Assembly (NCBI GenBank): GCA_019873685.1
Contig: JAIOAT010000022.1
Span: 1 to 48,658, forward strand
Source of the DNA: Chloroflexota bacterium
GTDB taxonomy: Bacteria; Chloroflexota; Anaerolineae; Aggregatilineales; Ch27
DNA: 48,658 bases
Reading direction: 5' to 3'
The stretch's first letter is position 1. Every line of letters begins with the position of its first letter. Below, piece after piece: positions 7,317-16,366 of the stretch. The translations under genes and the position numbers were made by a program. The notes beneath the pieces were generated by a model, which was not told the DNA's origin, searched no databases, and saw nothing but the letters and a program-made list of their open reading frames with translations.

Positions 7317-8039
7317 ATGCACATCTACGCCATCCGTCATGGCCAGTCGGCCAACAACGCGCTGGACGCAGCTTCGGTCAGCGATTACATGCGCACCCGG
7401 CATCACGATCCTGAGCTAACGGCCACCGGCAGGGCGCAGGCTGAGGCCCTGGCGCGGCACCTCGGGGCGGGCGGCCCTGGCGCCGCACCCGCCATCGCCC
7501 GCCTTTACACCAGCCCGATGGTGCGAGCGCTGGAAACTACCCGCCCCATCGCCGCCGCGCTTGGCCTGACGCCGCACGTCTGGCCCGACCTGCATGAAAT
7601 GGGCGGCCTGTTCCAGGAGAACGAAGACGGCACAGATACCGGCTTCGGCGGCCCCTCGCGGGCGGCGCTGGCGGCCAGCTATCCCGGCTGGACGCTGCCA
7701 GAGGGCATCGGCGCGGCGGGCTGGTGGGAGGCGGCGCGGGGCCGCGAACGCTACCCGGAGGCCGCCGCCCGCGCCGGGCGGGTCGCCGACGCGCTGCGGG
7801 CGCTGGCCGCTGAAAGCGACGACGATACCGCCATCGCCCTGGTCAGTCACGGCGGCTTTCTGGATTTGCTGATTCGCGTCCTGCTGGAGCAACCCCTGCC
7901 GGAAGCAGATCGCTACCCGATGATCTATCTGCACAACAACACGGGCGTCAGCCTGATCGCGCTGGATGGCAGCGGGCCGGGCCGCCTGTACTTCCTCAAC
8001 CGGCTGGATCATCTGCCCGCTGACCTGCAAACCTTTTAG
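7317..8039 (+). CDS. Histidine phosphatase family (phosphoglycerate-mutase-like)
   Basis: A 240-residue phosphatase of the branch that forms a phosphohistidine intermediate. The motif IRHGQSANN gives Arg7 and nucleophile His8. Arg70 sits in SPMVRALET, the acid is probably Glu94, and the second histidine is His178 in SHGGFLDLL. The start is ATG 7317 because the signature must lie at the N-terminus. Earlier in-frame codons belong to the shadow of the preceding gene. A weak AAGG is the only ribosome-site match. The substrate cannot be deduced. The tail after the second histidine (MIYLHNNTGVSLIAL) is typical of bacterial broad-range members. It converges with the M20 amidohydrolase gene. Confidence 0.88.
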   Translation: MHIYAIRHGQSANNALDAASVSDYMRTRHHDPELTATGRAQAEALARHLGAGGPGAAPAIARLYTSPMVRALETTRPIAAALGLTPHVWPDLHEMGGLFQENEDGTDTGFGGPSRAALAASYPGWTLPEGIGAAGWWEAARGRERYPEAAARAGRVADALRALAAESDDDTAIALVSHGGFLDLLIRVLLEQPLPEADRYPMIYLHNNTGVSLIALDGSGPGRLYFLNRLDHLPADLQTF

Positions 8040-8061
8040 ACAGCAGCGTCTCCTGGCGGCC

Positions 8062-9315
8062 TTAATGCGCCCGTTCCTGTTCCCAGGCGCGCCCGGCCAG
8101 GATCAGCAGGGCGTTGAGGAGCGTGTTGGCCCCGTTGATGACGTCAGCGTCGCGGGTGTATTCACCAGGGTGATGGCTCAGGCCGTCCACTGACGGCACA
8201 AACAGCATCGCCGCGGGAGTAATGGCCCGCATGGCCTGGGCGTCATGCCCGGCAAAGCTGACCAACCGCGTGCAGCGCAGCCCCAGCGCCCCGGCAGCCG
8301 CTTCGATGGCCGCCACCACGTCCGGATCAAAGGCCGCCGGTTCCACCCCGCCAACGGAGGCGAACGCCACTTCCAGGCCGTGCACCGCCGCGCATTCCCG
8401 CGCCAGAGCAAAAAGCGCCGCTTCCATCTCGTCGAGCGTCTCCGCCACCGGATGGCGGAATTCCAGCGCCAGGCGGGCACGGCCCGGCACGATATTGAAC
8501 GCGCCCGGCGCGACCTCTACCTGCCCGCAGGTCGCTACTCCCGGCGGGAAATCAACGCTGACGATCTCCGCCGCCCGCGTGACAAACGACGCTGCCCCGC
8601 GCAGGGCATCCCGACGGGCAAAGAGCGGAGTCGTCCCGGCGTGAGCGGCCTGCCCGCTAAAAGTCAGCCAGAAGGAGCGGATGCCAACGATGGCCGTCAC
8701 CGCGCCGATCTCCAGTCCGGCGTCCTGCAGGCGGGAACCCTGCTCAATATGCAGCTCCAGGTAGCCGACCAGTGAAGCCGGATCGCGGCGGACGGTCAGC
8801 AGCTCTTCGCGGCGCAAACCAGCGCGTTCCAGCGCCGCGGCGAAGGCTTCCGGGCTGCTGTGGGGATGCTCCAGATCGGCTTCTGTCAGCAGGCCGGCGG
8901 CGGCCCGGCTGCCCAGCAGGCTGATGTGCGTCCCTTCCTCGTCGGTGAAGCTGATCGCTTCCAGGTGGAAAGGCAGCTGCAACCCGGCCTCCTGGATGGT
9001 GCGCAGTGCTTCCAGGGCGGCCAGCGCCCCCAGGGCGCCGTCAAACCGCCCGCCATAGGGCACGCTATCCAGGTGGGAGCCGCATAGCAGCGTGCGGGCT
9101 GTGGGGTCAGCGGCGGGCAGCACCGCCGAGAGGTTGCCCGCACCATCCTGGCGGCAGATCAGGCCAGCCGCTGCCGCCCGTGCGCGGAACCAGTCACGGG
9201 CCTGCAAATCAGTGGCGGAGAGCGCCGGGCGGTGCACACCGCCCTCCGGCGTCGCCCCGATGCGGGAAAGCTCACGCAGGTCGTCCAGCAGTCGCGAGGG
9301 GTTGACGGTCAACAT
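8062..9315 (-). CDS. M20 family N-carbamoyl-L-amino-acid hydrolase / allantoate amidohydrolase
   Basis: A 417-residue zinc or manganese amidohydrolase of the hydantoinase/carbamoylase branch of M20. Metal ligands can be read: His81 in GSHLDSV, Asp92 in GRFDGALG, the Glu126-Glu127 pair in TDEEGTH, His189 in ELHIEQG, and the C-terminal HHPGEYT (381-387). These ELHIEQG and FDG motifs separate the family from ordinary M20 peptidases. The start is ATG 9315 with GAGAGGAG upstream. An earlier ATG at 9387 would lack this. The substrate may be N-carbamoyl amino acids, allantoate or ureidoglycolate, and no pathway neighbour decides between them. Confidence 0.88.
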   Translation of the reverse strand: MLTVNPSRLLDDLRELSRIGATPEGGVHRPALSATDLQARDWFRARAAAAGLICRQDGAGNLSAVLPAADPTARTLLCGSHLDSVPYGGRFDGALGALAALEALRTIQEAGLQLPFHLEAISFTDEEGTHISLLGSRAAAGLLTEADLEHPHSSPEAFAAALERAGLRREELLTVRRDPASLVGYLELHIEQGSRLQDAGLEIGAVTAIVGIRSFWLTFSGQAAHAGTTPLFARRDALRGAASFVTRAAEIVSVDFPPGVATCGQVEVAPGAFNIVPGRARLALEFRHPVAETLDEMEAALFALARECAAVHGLEVAFASVGGVEPAAFDPDVVAAIEAAAGALGLRCTRLVSFAGHDAQAMRAITPAAMLFVPSVDGLSHHPGEYTRDADVINGANTLLNALLILAGRAWEQERAH

Positions 9316-9411
9316 TGGCCGGCTCCTCTCTCCGGGCAGGTCCGCTTGCGGTGAGCGGATAGTACCAGCAAACAGGAAGGGGTTCAACCACCGCCGAGGA
9401 GGGACGCCGCC

Positions 9412-10815
9412 TCAACGCGCCGGCGTGCCGCCTTCTTCCAGCGGCGCCTCGCCCGGCACAGGGGCAGACTCATCCGCCGCTTCAGCCGCTGGCGGACGGC
9501 GTGTCAACCGCACACGGTCGATGCGCAGGCCGTCCATCGCCGCTACTGCCAGCTCCACGCCGTCAACCTCAACCGTGTCGCCAAGCTGGGCGATACGGTC
9601 CAGCCGCCCCAGAATGTAACCAGCAATAGTCTCATAGTTGGGGTCGCTCAGGTTGAGGCCAAAGCGCTCATTGACCTCTTCAATCGGCGTCAGACCACTG
9701 AGCAACGCGCTGCCGTCCGGCAGCACCTCGATCTCAGCCGCCTGCGGCTCAAAGGCATCCTGCACATCGCCGACCAGCTCCTCCAGAAGGTCTTCCAGCG
9801 TGATCAGACCGGCTGTTCCGCCATACTCGTCCAGCAGGAGCGCCAGATGCTGGCGCTCCTGGCGGAAGCGATTCAGCAGGTCGCTGATCGTGATCGACTC
9901 AGACACGAAGAGGGCCGGGCGCACCAGGTCGCGCAGCGGCGTTTCCATCCCATTCTGGCGCACGACGCGCAGCAGGTCCTTGGTGTGCAGGATACCGATG
10001 GTCTGATCCAGGTCTTCCTCATAGACCGGGAACTTGGTCAGGTTGGATTCGGCCACACGGTCGATGACTTCAGCCAGCGGCGTATCCGCCCGGAAGGCCA
10101 CGATCTCGGTACGGGGGACCATCAGCTGGCGGGCGCGGGTTTCGCCCATGTCAAAGACGGCTTCCATGATGTCATCTTCGCCGCCGGCCAGCACCCCGCT
10201 CTGGGCGCTGGAGCGGATCAGGATTTTCAGCTCCTCGACCGAATGCACCAGCTGGTGGCCCTGCGCCGGACGCACCCCGATCAGGCGCAGCAGGGCGTTG
10301 CCCGTGCCGTTCAGGGCGCGGATGGGCAGGTGAAAGACCCGCGCCAGCCAGACGATCGGTCGCGCCACCCACAGGGCGGTGCGTTCCGGGTTCTGCAGGG
10401 CGATGGATTTAGGCATCAGTTCGCCCATCACCACATGCATGAAGGTGATGATCAGGAAGCCGATCGCACCGCCAATGGCCGCAGCTGAGGCCGTTTGCAC
10501 CGTCCCGTCAGGCAACAGATGCCCGATCGGTTCCAGCAGCCGCGCCATCAACGGTTCAATCAGGTGACCCAGCGCCGGTTCGCCGACCCAGCCCAGCCCC
10601 AGACTGGCCACAGTGATGCCCAGCTGGGTAGCCGCGATGTAGCGATCCAGATCATTGATCGCGCTGCGGACGACCCGCGCCGTGGCGTTGCCCTCTTCGA
10701 TCAGGGCTTCAATGCGGGAACGGCGGACACTGACCAGGGCAAATTCCGCCGCCACAAAAAAGGCGTTCAGCAACACCAGGCCAAGCGCCATCAACAGCCC
10801 GGTGAAATCGTTCAT
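9412..10815 (-). CDS. CNNM/CorC-HlyC family transporter-like protein, copy A
   Basis: A 467-residue membrane protein with three parts. A DUF21 (CNNM) transmembrane domain covers about 1-195. A CBS pair covers about 205-335, with VPRTEIVAFRADTPLAEVI and LALLLDEYGGTAGLITLEDLLEELVGDV. A CorC_HlyC transporter-associated domain covers about 345-435. The family handles divalent cations (Mg2+ or Co2+ efflux) and is sometimes annotated haemolysin. Its ATG overlaps the TGA of the upstream paralogue (ATGA at 10812-10815), so both are made together and may form a heterodimer. The C-terminal tail is Pro/Glu-rich. Confidence 0.92.
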   Translation of the reverse strand: MNDFTGLLMALGLVLLNAFFVAAEFALVSVRRSRIEALIEEGNATARVVRSAINDLDRYIAATQLGITVASLGLGWVGEPALGHLIEPLMARLLEPIGHLLPDGTVQTASAAAIGGAIGFLIITFMHVVMGELMPKSIALQNPERTALWVARPIVWLARVFHLPIRALNGTGNALLRLIGVRPAQGHQLVHSVEELKILIRSSAQSGVLAGGEDDIMEAVFDMGETRARQLMVPRTEIVAFRADTPLAEVIDRVAESNLTKFPVYEEDLDQTIGILHTKDLLRVVRQNGMETPLRDLVRPALFVSESITISDLLNRFRQERQHLALLLDEYGGTAGLITLEDLLEELVGDVQDAFEPQAAEIEVLPDGSALLSGLTPIEEVNERFGLNLSDPNYETIAGYILGRLDRIAQLGDTVEVDGVELAVAAMDGLRIDRVRLTRRPPAAEAADESAPVPGEAPLEEGGTPAR

Positions 10816-12170
10816 GATCGTTCAGCCATTTCCTTTCCGGCCTGCGCCGCTGGAGGCGCCTCCTCCGGCTCGCCAGCCGGGAGCAACCGGGTGACGCGCA
10901 CCTGACCGATGCGGCGCTGATCGACGGTAAGCACGGTCAGCCGCACTTCGTCCGTCTCGATCACCGTCCCCGGTTCCGGCACCTCTCCCAGCCGGGAGAG
11001 GATGAACCCGCCGAGGGTGTCGCTCTCGTCGGTGGGCAGGTTGACTTCCAGCAGGTGGTTGAGATCGTCCAGGTCCAGGCGGGCGTTGCAGATGTATTCG
11101 TGCTCATTCACCTGCTCGTAGGCGGCTTCCTCGTCCTGGTCGTATTCGTCCTGCACCTCGCCGATGATCTCCTCGATCAGGTCTTCCAGCGTGACCAGCC
11201 CGGCGGTGCCGCCGTACTCATCGACCACGATCGCCAGATGAACGCGCTTCTGCTGCATCTCCTGCAGCAGGCGCATGGCGCTCTTACCCTCCGGGACAAA
11301 GTAGGCCGGGCGCACCAGGTTGACCAGTGCGTCGCCATTGTCGCCCCGGCCCCACAGTTTGAGCAGGTCCTTGGCGTACAGCAGGCCGGTGATGTGATCG
11401 ATGTTGTCCTCGTAGACGGGGATGCGGGAGTGCCCGGCGGCCAGCACCGTGCGGATAACTTCCTCCAGCGGCGTGTTCAGCGGCAGGGCGACCATATCCG
11501 GGCGGGGGACCATCACCTCGCGCACGGAGGTCTCGTCGAGATGGAAGATCGAGTAGATCATTTCCTTCTCCTCGTCTTCGATGACGCCTTCTTCCTGTCC
11601 GGCATCGACGAGGGTCATGATCTCCTCTTCGGTCACGTAACGCACCTGCGCCTGAATGCCCAGCAGACGCACAACGCCATCGCTGAGGGCGCGGGCCAGG
11701 TTGGAAAACGGCAACAACAGCCGCACCAGCAAAGCCATCGAACGGGCAAAGTACGGGGCCAGGCGTTCAGCGCGGGCCGCGCCAATGGTGGCCGGGATTT
11801 GCCCGCCCACGATTAGCATCACCCCTGCCCCGAAGAGTAGAACTACCAGCTCGGCCAGGATCAGCGCCGTCAGGCCATCCAGCCCCAGCCCGGCCAGCGC
11901 CAGCGCCAGGCGCGGGGCCAGCCCGATCGCGGCCAGCCCCGCCGAAAGAAAGCGCAGCACCATGACACTCAGCTGGTAGGCATTCACCAGCGGGGAAGCA
12001 TCCGCGCTGACGGCCAGGGCCAGCGCCGCCCCACGCCGCCCGGCGGCGGCCATCTCCGCCAGGTCGGATTTGCGGGCGTTGATCAGGGCGTGATAGCCCA
12101 GCGCCAGCAGGGCGTTGCCCAGCAGCATGATCAGCAGCGCTGTTAAAGTGGGTATACTGCCTTCGTCCAC
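10812..12170 (-). CDS. CNNM/CorC-HlyC family transporter-like protein, copy B
   Basis: A 452-residue paralogue of the next gene with the same order: DUF21 membrane domain (about 1-190), CBS pair (about 200-335, VPRPDMVALPLNTPLEEVI and HLAIVVDEYGGTAGLVTLEDLIEEIIGEV), and CorC_HlyC domain (about 350-430). The start is GTG 12170 with GAGGAG a dozen bases ahead. An acidic insert (QDEYDQDEEAAYEQ) sits between the CBS and CorC parts. Divalent-cation transport is known for the family but the ion is not shown here. It is probably the second gene of a transcript beginning at glmU, 84 bases upstream. Confidence 0.92.
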   Translation of the reverse strand: MDEGSIPTLTALLIMLLGNALLALGYHALINARKSDLAEMAAAGRRGAALALAVSADASPLVNAYQLSVMVLRFLSAGLAAIGLAPRLALALAGLGLDGLTALILAELVVLLFGAGVMLIVGGQIPATIGAARAERLAPYFARSMALLVRLLLPFSNLARALSDGVVRLLGIQAQVRYVTEEEIMTLVDAGQEEGVIEDEEKEMIYSIFHLDETSVREVMVPRPDMVALPLNTPLEEVIRTVLAAGHSRIPVYEDNIDHITGLLYAKDLLKLWGRGDNGDALVNLVRPAYFVPEGKSAMRLLQEMQQKRVHLAIVVDEYGGTAGLVTLEDLIEEIIGEVQDEYDQDEEAAYEQVNEHEYICNARLDLDDLNHLLEVNLPTDESDTLGGFILSRLGEVPEPGTVIETDEVRLTVLTVDQRRIGQVRVTRLLPAGEPEEAPPAAQAGKEMAERS

Positions 12171-12254
12171 GATTGATGCAGTCTCCTCAGTATCCCGCCC
12201 GGCCTATGGCAGCAATGGGAACACCAGCACCGGGCCGGGACGGTTCGGGCCTGC

Positions 12255-13664
12255 TCAGCCTTCCTCCGGGCGGGAGCGGGCGCGTTCTTTTTCAGCGCGG
12301 CGCTGAGCGATCCGGCTGTCGCCGATGACCCGCGCCGGGACGCCAACAGCCACCTTGCCATCCGGCACCGGGTGACGCACCACCGCGCCCGCGCCTGTCT
12401 GAGCGCCAGCGCCCACGGTCACCGGCGCGATCAGCATGGTATCGCTGCCGATGAAGGCGCCTTCGCCAATCACCGTGCGATGCTTGCTCACGCCGTCATA
12501 GTTGCAGGTGATCGTCCCGGCGCCGATGTTCACGTTAGCGCCGACTTCGGCGTCGCCCAGATAGCTGAAATGGCCCATCTTGACGCCCGGCCCCAGGCGC
12601 GACTTTTTGACCTCGCCGAAGTTGCCCATATGCACGCCCCGGCACAGGTACGCACCGCCGCGCACACGGCCAAACGGGCCGACCTCGACCTCTTCCTCCA
12701 GCGTCGAGTCCTGGATAACCGAGGCGAACACCCGGCAGCGATCGCCGATCGCGGCGTTGACCAGCACGCTGTTGGGGCCGATCTCGCACGCCTCGCCGAT
12801 GGTCGTCCGCCCTACCAGGTGCGTGTTGGGCAGGATCACGGTATCCGGGCCAATGGTCACGTCCGGGCCGATGTAGGTCGTCGCCGGGTCGGCGATCGTG
12901 ACGCCATTGAGCATATGCTGGCGGTTGATTCGACGGCGGAAGGCCGCCTCCGCTTCCGCCAGGTGAACGCGGGTGTTGATGCCGATCAGCTCGTCGGGAT
13001 CGTCGCCTTCCACCGCCAGGACGGTGCGACCGTCGGCGTTCGCCAGGGCAACGGTATCGGTCAGGTAGTATTCGTGCTTGGGCGGTGTGGGGGTAATGCG
13101 CGGCAGCGCATCCCACAGCCAGGCTGCGTCAAAGACATACACGCCGACGTTCAGCTCGCGCACCTGCAATTCTGCCGGGGTGGCGACGGCTTCCTCAACG
13201 ATAGCAGCGACGCTCCCATCCGGGCGGCGGATGATCCGCCCGAAGCCGCGCGGGTCAGCGGCGACATAGGTCAGCAGGGTCACCGCCGGGCGGGCGGGGC
13301 TGGCGGTATGCGCCTCCAGCAGGCGGCGGAATGTCTCCGGGCGCAGCAGGGGCATATCCCCGTAGCACACCAGCACCAGATCGGCCTTACCACGCAGGAT
13401 CGGCGTCGTGACCTGCACGGCGTGGGCGGTGCCCAGCTGCTCCGCCTGTTCCACGCACACGGCCCGATCGCCGACATGGGCGCGGACGGCCTCGCTCTGC
13501 CGCCCGACGACCAGCACCGGCGGCTGGCCAGCAAGCTGCCAGGCGGCTTCAACAGCGTGATCGACCATCGGTTTGCCAGCCACCGGATGCAATACTTTGG
13601 CCAGGCGGGATTTCATGCGCGTACCCTGGCCCGCCGCCAGGATAACCGTCGCGAGGGTCGTCAT
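12255..13664 (-). CDS. glmU: Bifunctional GlmU (UDP-GlcNAc pyrophosphorylase / GlcN-1-P acetyltransferase)
   Basis: A 469-residue enzyme that acetylates glucosamine-1-phosphate and then couples it to UTP, giving UDP-GlcNAc for peptidoglycan. The N-terminal nucleotidyltransferase domain (about 1-235) begins with LAAGQGTRMKS (9-19) and has the Lys of KVLHPVAGKPM. The left-handed beta-helix acetyltransferase (about 255-455) shows hexapeptide repeats such as IGPDVTIGPDTVI and the catalytic region CNYDGVSKHRTVIGEGAFIGSD (shown in part). Length and domain order are normal. An extended -10 at 13843-13851 gives a leader of about 170 bases. The CorC pair follows on the same strand. Confidence 0.95.
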   Translation of the reverse strand: MTTLATVILAAGQGTRMKSRLAKVLHPVAGKPMVDHAVEAAWQLAGQPPVLVVGRQSEAVRAHVGDRAVCVEQAEQLGTAHAVQVTTPILRGKADLVLVCYGDMPLLRPETFRRLLEAHTASPARPAVTLLTYVAADPRGFGRIIRRPDGSVAAIVEEAVATPAELQVRELNVGVYVFDAAWLWDALPRITPTPPKHEYYLTDTVALANADGRTVLAVEGDDPDELIGINTRVHLAEAEAAFRRRINRQHMLNGVTIADPATTYIGPDVTIGPDTVILPNTHLVGRTTIGEACEIGPNSVLVNAAIGDRCRVFASVIQDSTLEEEVEVGPFGRVRGGAYLCRGVHMGNFGEVKKSRLGPGVKMGHFSYLGDAEVGANVNIGAGTITCNYDGVSKHRTVIGEGAFIGSDTMLIAPVTVGAGAQTGAGAVVRHPVPDGKVAVGVPARVIGDSRIAQRRAEKERARSRPEEG

Positions 13665-13842
13665 AGGGAAGTCTTGTCCTTGTCTGTAGCGGATAACAGG
13701 CAGCCCAGCGGAGGCCGTGCCAGCAGCCGGGAAACGCGATGCAGTTCAACGGGAGGGGGCAGGGCTATGCGTCTGGGGGGGTCAGCCGAATCGTCGGTCA
13801 CGTCACAAAGCTTTATTTGTCAACCAGTCTCAATTCGGACGT

Positions 13843-13851
13843 ATTTTATCA
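13843..13851 (-). promoter_or_regulatory. Extended -10 promoter of glmU
   Basis: On the minus strand TGATAAAAT matches TGn plus a TATAAT-like hexamer in the only AT-rich part of this region. No convincing -35 lies 17 bases upstream. It would give a glmU leader of about 170 bases. Confidence 0.4.
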
Positions 13852-13915
13852 TACGAAAACCACGGCTGACAACTGCGAGTTGAAACGTTGAAGCCTGACG
13901 CCTGGCCCAATAAAC

Positions 13916-13946
13916 TGTAGCGCCGGGGCATCCCCCCGACGCTACA
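13916..13946. terminator. Hairpin terminator after CBS-ACT gene
   Basis: TGTAGCG (13916-13922) pairs with CGCTACA (13940-13946). After one C/A mismatch, CGGGG pairs with CCCCG around a 5-base loop. On the minus strand it is followed by GTTTATT. The arm GTAGCGCCGG is identical to the start of the terminator at 29287-29314. Confidence 0.6.
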
Positions 13947-13976
13947 GACTACTCTCTTCTCGCCAATGCTCGGCGC

Positions 13977-14660
13977 TTACTTCTTCTTGCCGCCGAACAG
14001 GCGCGGCTCGTACTTGCGCGAAGGGCCAATGTCCAGCAGATCGGCCTGCGCCTCCTCCGCGATCAGCTTCTCCAGCAGCGCCCGGTCCGCGCCGACCTCT
14101 TTGATGTACACCTCAGCATAGCCCCCGCCCGGCTCCGGGAAGGTGACGATATTGAGCATGTTCCCGCCCGCCTTGGCCACCGCCGCGGCCACGCTGGCCA
14201 GCGCACCGGGTTTGTCCTCCAGGCGCACGGTCAGGGCCAGGCCGCGCTCATGCCCACCCAGCACATCCACAAAAGCGCGGAAGATGTCCGTCTCCGTGAT
14301 AATGCCGACGATCTCCTCCCCGCGCACCACCGGCAGGCAACTGAACTGGTTCTCAGTCATGATCCGCGCCGCTTCCTCCAGCGGGCAGTCCTCCCCCACC
14401 GCGTAGACCGGCGTGGACATAATCTGCCGCAGCTTGAGGTTGTCCAGCAGGGTGTAGATCTCGTAGATGCTCAGCGTAGTAGCGGGCGACGGCTGGTTGG
14501 AGAGCAGGTCGTTTTCCACCACGATGCCCACCAGCCGGCCCTGTTCCACAACCGGCAGATGGCGGATCTGATTGTCGCGCATCAGCTTGACGGCCTGGGA
14601 ATGGGTGGTATCCGGGGTGGCAGTGATCACATTGCGGGTCATACGGCGGGCGACGATCAT
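13977..14660 (-). CDS. CBS-pair and ACT domain protein (AcuB-like)
   Basis: A 227-residue cytoplasmic sensor-type protein. Two CBS motifs form one Bateman module (about 1-135): MTRNVITATPDTTHSQAVKLM with HLPVVEQGRLVGIVVENDL, then IMSTPVYAVGEDCPLEEAARIM with CLPVVRGEEIVGIITETDI. An ACT domain (about 142-215) follows, LTVRLEDKPGALASVAAAVA. CBS pairs usually bind adenine nucleotides and ACT domains bind amino acids, so it may report energy or amino-acid state. The AcuB name only reflects architecture. AGGAGG lies nine bases before the ATG. CATAAT at 14710-14715 is a candidate -10. The gene ends in the hairpin at 13916-13946. Confidence 0.88.
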   Translation of the reverse strand: MIVARRMTRNVITATPDTTHSQAVKLMRDNQIRHLPVVEQGRLVGIVVENDLLSNQPSPATTLSIYEIYTLLDNLKLRQIMSTPVYAVGEDCPLEEAARIMTENQFSCLPVVRGEEIVGIITETDIFRAFVDVLGGHERGLALTVRLEDKPGALASVAAAVAKAGGNMLNIVTFPEPGGGYAEVYIKEVGADRALLEKLIAEEAQADLLDIGPSRKYEPRLFGGKKK

Positions 14661-14709
14661 GGGGAAGCCTCCTGGGGGTTGCCCATCTGTCTACCGTGCG
14701 TCTGCGCTC

Positions 14710-14715
14710 ATTATG
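14710..14715 (-). promoter_or_regulatory. Candidate -10 of CBS-ACT gene
   Basis: CATAAT on the minus strand lies 50 bases before the start codon. No good -35 was found, so this is a weak call. Confidence 0.3.
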
Positions 14716-14769
14716 CCCGGCAGGCGCCCCCCGCGTCAAACGCCCCCACCCCGCGCCAGCCACGCCGCC

Positions 14770-15162
14770 TCAGGACACCTTGAGCACCTTGACCGGCTTC
14801 AGGCGCAGGACGCGCATATCCAGGTCTGACCAGGCCTCGACATCTCTGGCGGCCTGTTCCGGGTCTTCATAGTGAAAGGTGATCGTCCGGGTCCATGTGC
14901 CATCATCCTCCGTGATGGTCACATCACCTTTGATCAGGTAGCCTGCGCCATCGCCGGGATCGCCGCCAATCACCACCGCCGCCCGGCCATCAGCCCGCAG
15001 GTAGCGGATCTTGGCCGTCTGCTCCACGCTGATCATGACCACGTCCTCGCCGTCCAGGATGAACCACAGCGGCACGACATGGGGATAGCCATCCGGCCCA
15101 TTGACGGCCAGGCGGGCGATCAGCGGTTTCTTGAGGAATTCACGTGCCGATTCGTCAAGCAT
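14770..15162 (-). CDS. PNPOx-like split-barrel flavin/F420-binding protein
   Basis: A 130-residue protein of the pyridoxamine-5'-phosphate-oxidase-like fold. It opens with a helix (LDESAREFLKKP) and a strand ARLAVNGPDGYPHVVPLWFILDG. This is the hallmark of the family, in which Asn/Asp-Gly-x-Pro-His lines the cofactor pocket. VEQTAKIRYLRADGRAAVVI follows. Members bind FMN, F420 or haem. The small size and the F420-type oxidoreductase elsewhere in the window make F420 plausible but not shown. AGAAGGAAA lies ahead of the ATG, and an extended -10 (15202-15210) lies 40 bases upstream. It is transcribed alone. Confidence 0.82.
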   Translation of the reverse strand: MLDESAREFLKKPLIARLAVNGPDGYPHVVPLWFILDGEDVVMISVEQTAKIRYLRADGRAAVVIGGDPGDGAGYLIKGDVTITEDDGTWTRTITFHYEDPEQAARDVEAWSDLDMRVLRLKPVKVLKVS

Positions 15163-15201
15163 GGGGTTTCCTTCTCTTGTTGCTCATCAGCGCACACGCC
15201 C

Positions 15202-15210
15202 ACTATAGCA
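15202..15210 (-). promoter_or_regulatory. Extended -10 promoter TGCTATAGT
   Basis: On the minus strand TGCTATAGT lies 40 bases before the PNPOx-like gene. It has five of six TATAAT matches plus the TGn extension. Confidence 0.55.
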
Positions 15211-15412
15211 CTGCCGCGGCCAAGCCGCCGCTGATTTGCCCGGTAACGGGCAGGTACAGCGCATCCACGATCTATCTCCCGGCATCCCGGTCTACAGACC
15301 TCCCGCCCCCCCACCTTGCGCCCGGCGGCGGCCAGACCTACAATCCCGGTAGCTTCAGTCCCCTCTCTGGCGCGCGCCGAACAGTCGCCGCCCCATCAAG
15401 GATTTCCCCCCT

Positions 15413-16357
15413 ATGACAGCAGCACACCTGCCCCCTGTCCTTACCGCGCGCCCTTACCGCTATCCGGCAGACTTTCACGCCGTGCGCGATCTACTTGTAG
15501 AGACCTTCCCCATCACCGGCCTCGGCTTCAACTGGGAGATCCGACGCTGGGATGGCAGCCATTTCCATGATGCCGATCCGGTCAGCTGCGCTGCGTGGCG
15601 GAGCCAGATTCAGGTGTGGGAGACCGCTGAAGGGCGGATCGTCGGCGCGGCGCATACGGAGGGCGAGGCTGGCTACGCCCATCTGCAGATTCATCCCGAC
15701 TACCGGCCCGAACTGGAGTCGGCGATGATCGCCTGGGCGGAAGCTGAACTGGCCGCTGTAGAGGCTGACGGCACGCGGCAGCTCACCTTTTTCGTGCAGG
15801 ACTATGACGCGCCGCGCCAGCGGCTGCTGCGTGAGCGTGGCTACACCCGGCAGGAATCCGGCGGCGTACACCGGCGGCTGTATCCGGGGGAACGGCCCCT
15901 GCCAGCGCCGACCCTGGCAGAAGGCTACATTCTGCGCACGGTCGGGGCTGACGATCCGCAGGACGGTGACCGGATGGCGGCTCTGCTCAACGCGGCCTTC
16001 AACCGCGACTTCCATCGCGGCGCGGACTTCCTGGCCTTTGCCCGCAACGCGCCATGCTTCCGCCGCGATCTGCACCTGGTCGCGCAGACTCCCGACGGCG
16101 TGTTTGCGGCGCATGTCGGCGCGACCTATGATGAGGCCAACCGGCGCGGCCTGTTCGAGCCGGTCTGCACTCACCCCGCTCATCGCCGCCAGGGGCTGGC
16201 CCAGGCGCTGATGTTCGAAGGGTTGCGCCGCCTGAAGGCGCTGGGAGCCGTGCAGGTTACGGTAGAAACCGGGGACGCCCCCGCCGCCAACGCCCTGTAC
16301 GAATCTATCGGTTTCACCGAAGCCTATACCGGGCATTACTGGCGCCGAACGCTGTAA
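15413..16357 (+). CDS. Double GNAT acetyltransferase
   Basis: A 314-residue protein with two GNAT folds in tandem. The C-terminal unit (about 170-314) is intact. It has the acetyl-CoA-binding motif in HPAHRRQGLAQALMFEGL (Arg/Gln-x-x-Gly-x-Gly/Ala type) and the terminal ANALYESIGFTEAYTGHYW. The N-terminal unit (about 12-165) keeps the fold pattern but a weaker CoA motif, and ends in RLLRERGYTRQESGGVHRRL. Its role may be substrate binding or pseudo-catalysis. Such tandem GNATs are common in Chloroflexota and Actinobacteria, and the substrate is unknown. It shares a hairpin with the convergent pilin-like gene. Confidence 0.85.
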   Translation: MTAAHLPPVLTARPYRYPADFHAVRDLLVETFPITGLGFNWEIRRWDGSHFHDADPVSCAAWRSQIQVWETAEGRIVGAAHTEGEAGYAHLQIHPDYRPELESAMIAWAEAELAAVEADGTRQLTFFVQDYDAPRQRLLRERGYTRQESGGVHRRLYPGERPLPAPTLAEGYILRTVGADDPQDGDRMAALLNAAFNRDFHRGADFLAFARNAPCFRRDLHLVAQTPDGVFAAHVGATYDEANRRGLFEPVCTHPAHRRQGLAQALMFEGLRRLKALGAVQVTVETGDAPAANALYESIGFTEAYTGHYWRRTL

Positions 16358-16366
16358 AACACAGGA

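Larger units (their letters stand above)
13665..13976. other. Intergenic region between glmU and CBS-ACT gene
   Basis: This 312-base stretch has no credible gene. It holds the glmU leader and extended -10 element (13843-13851, minus strand), a short AT-rich segment around 13810-13860, and the hairpin terminator of the CBS-ACT gene (13916-13946). Confidence 0.6.

Noticed and set aside
13818-13823. TTGACA on the minus strand as a glmU -35 box
   Set aside because: No -10-like hexamer lies 15-19 bases downstream (TGACCG is found instead).
12372-13883. Long open frame antisense to glmU
   Set aside because: It is the shadow of a strongly conserved enzyme. The translation is His/Arg/Gly-rich without domain features.
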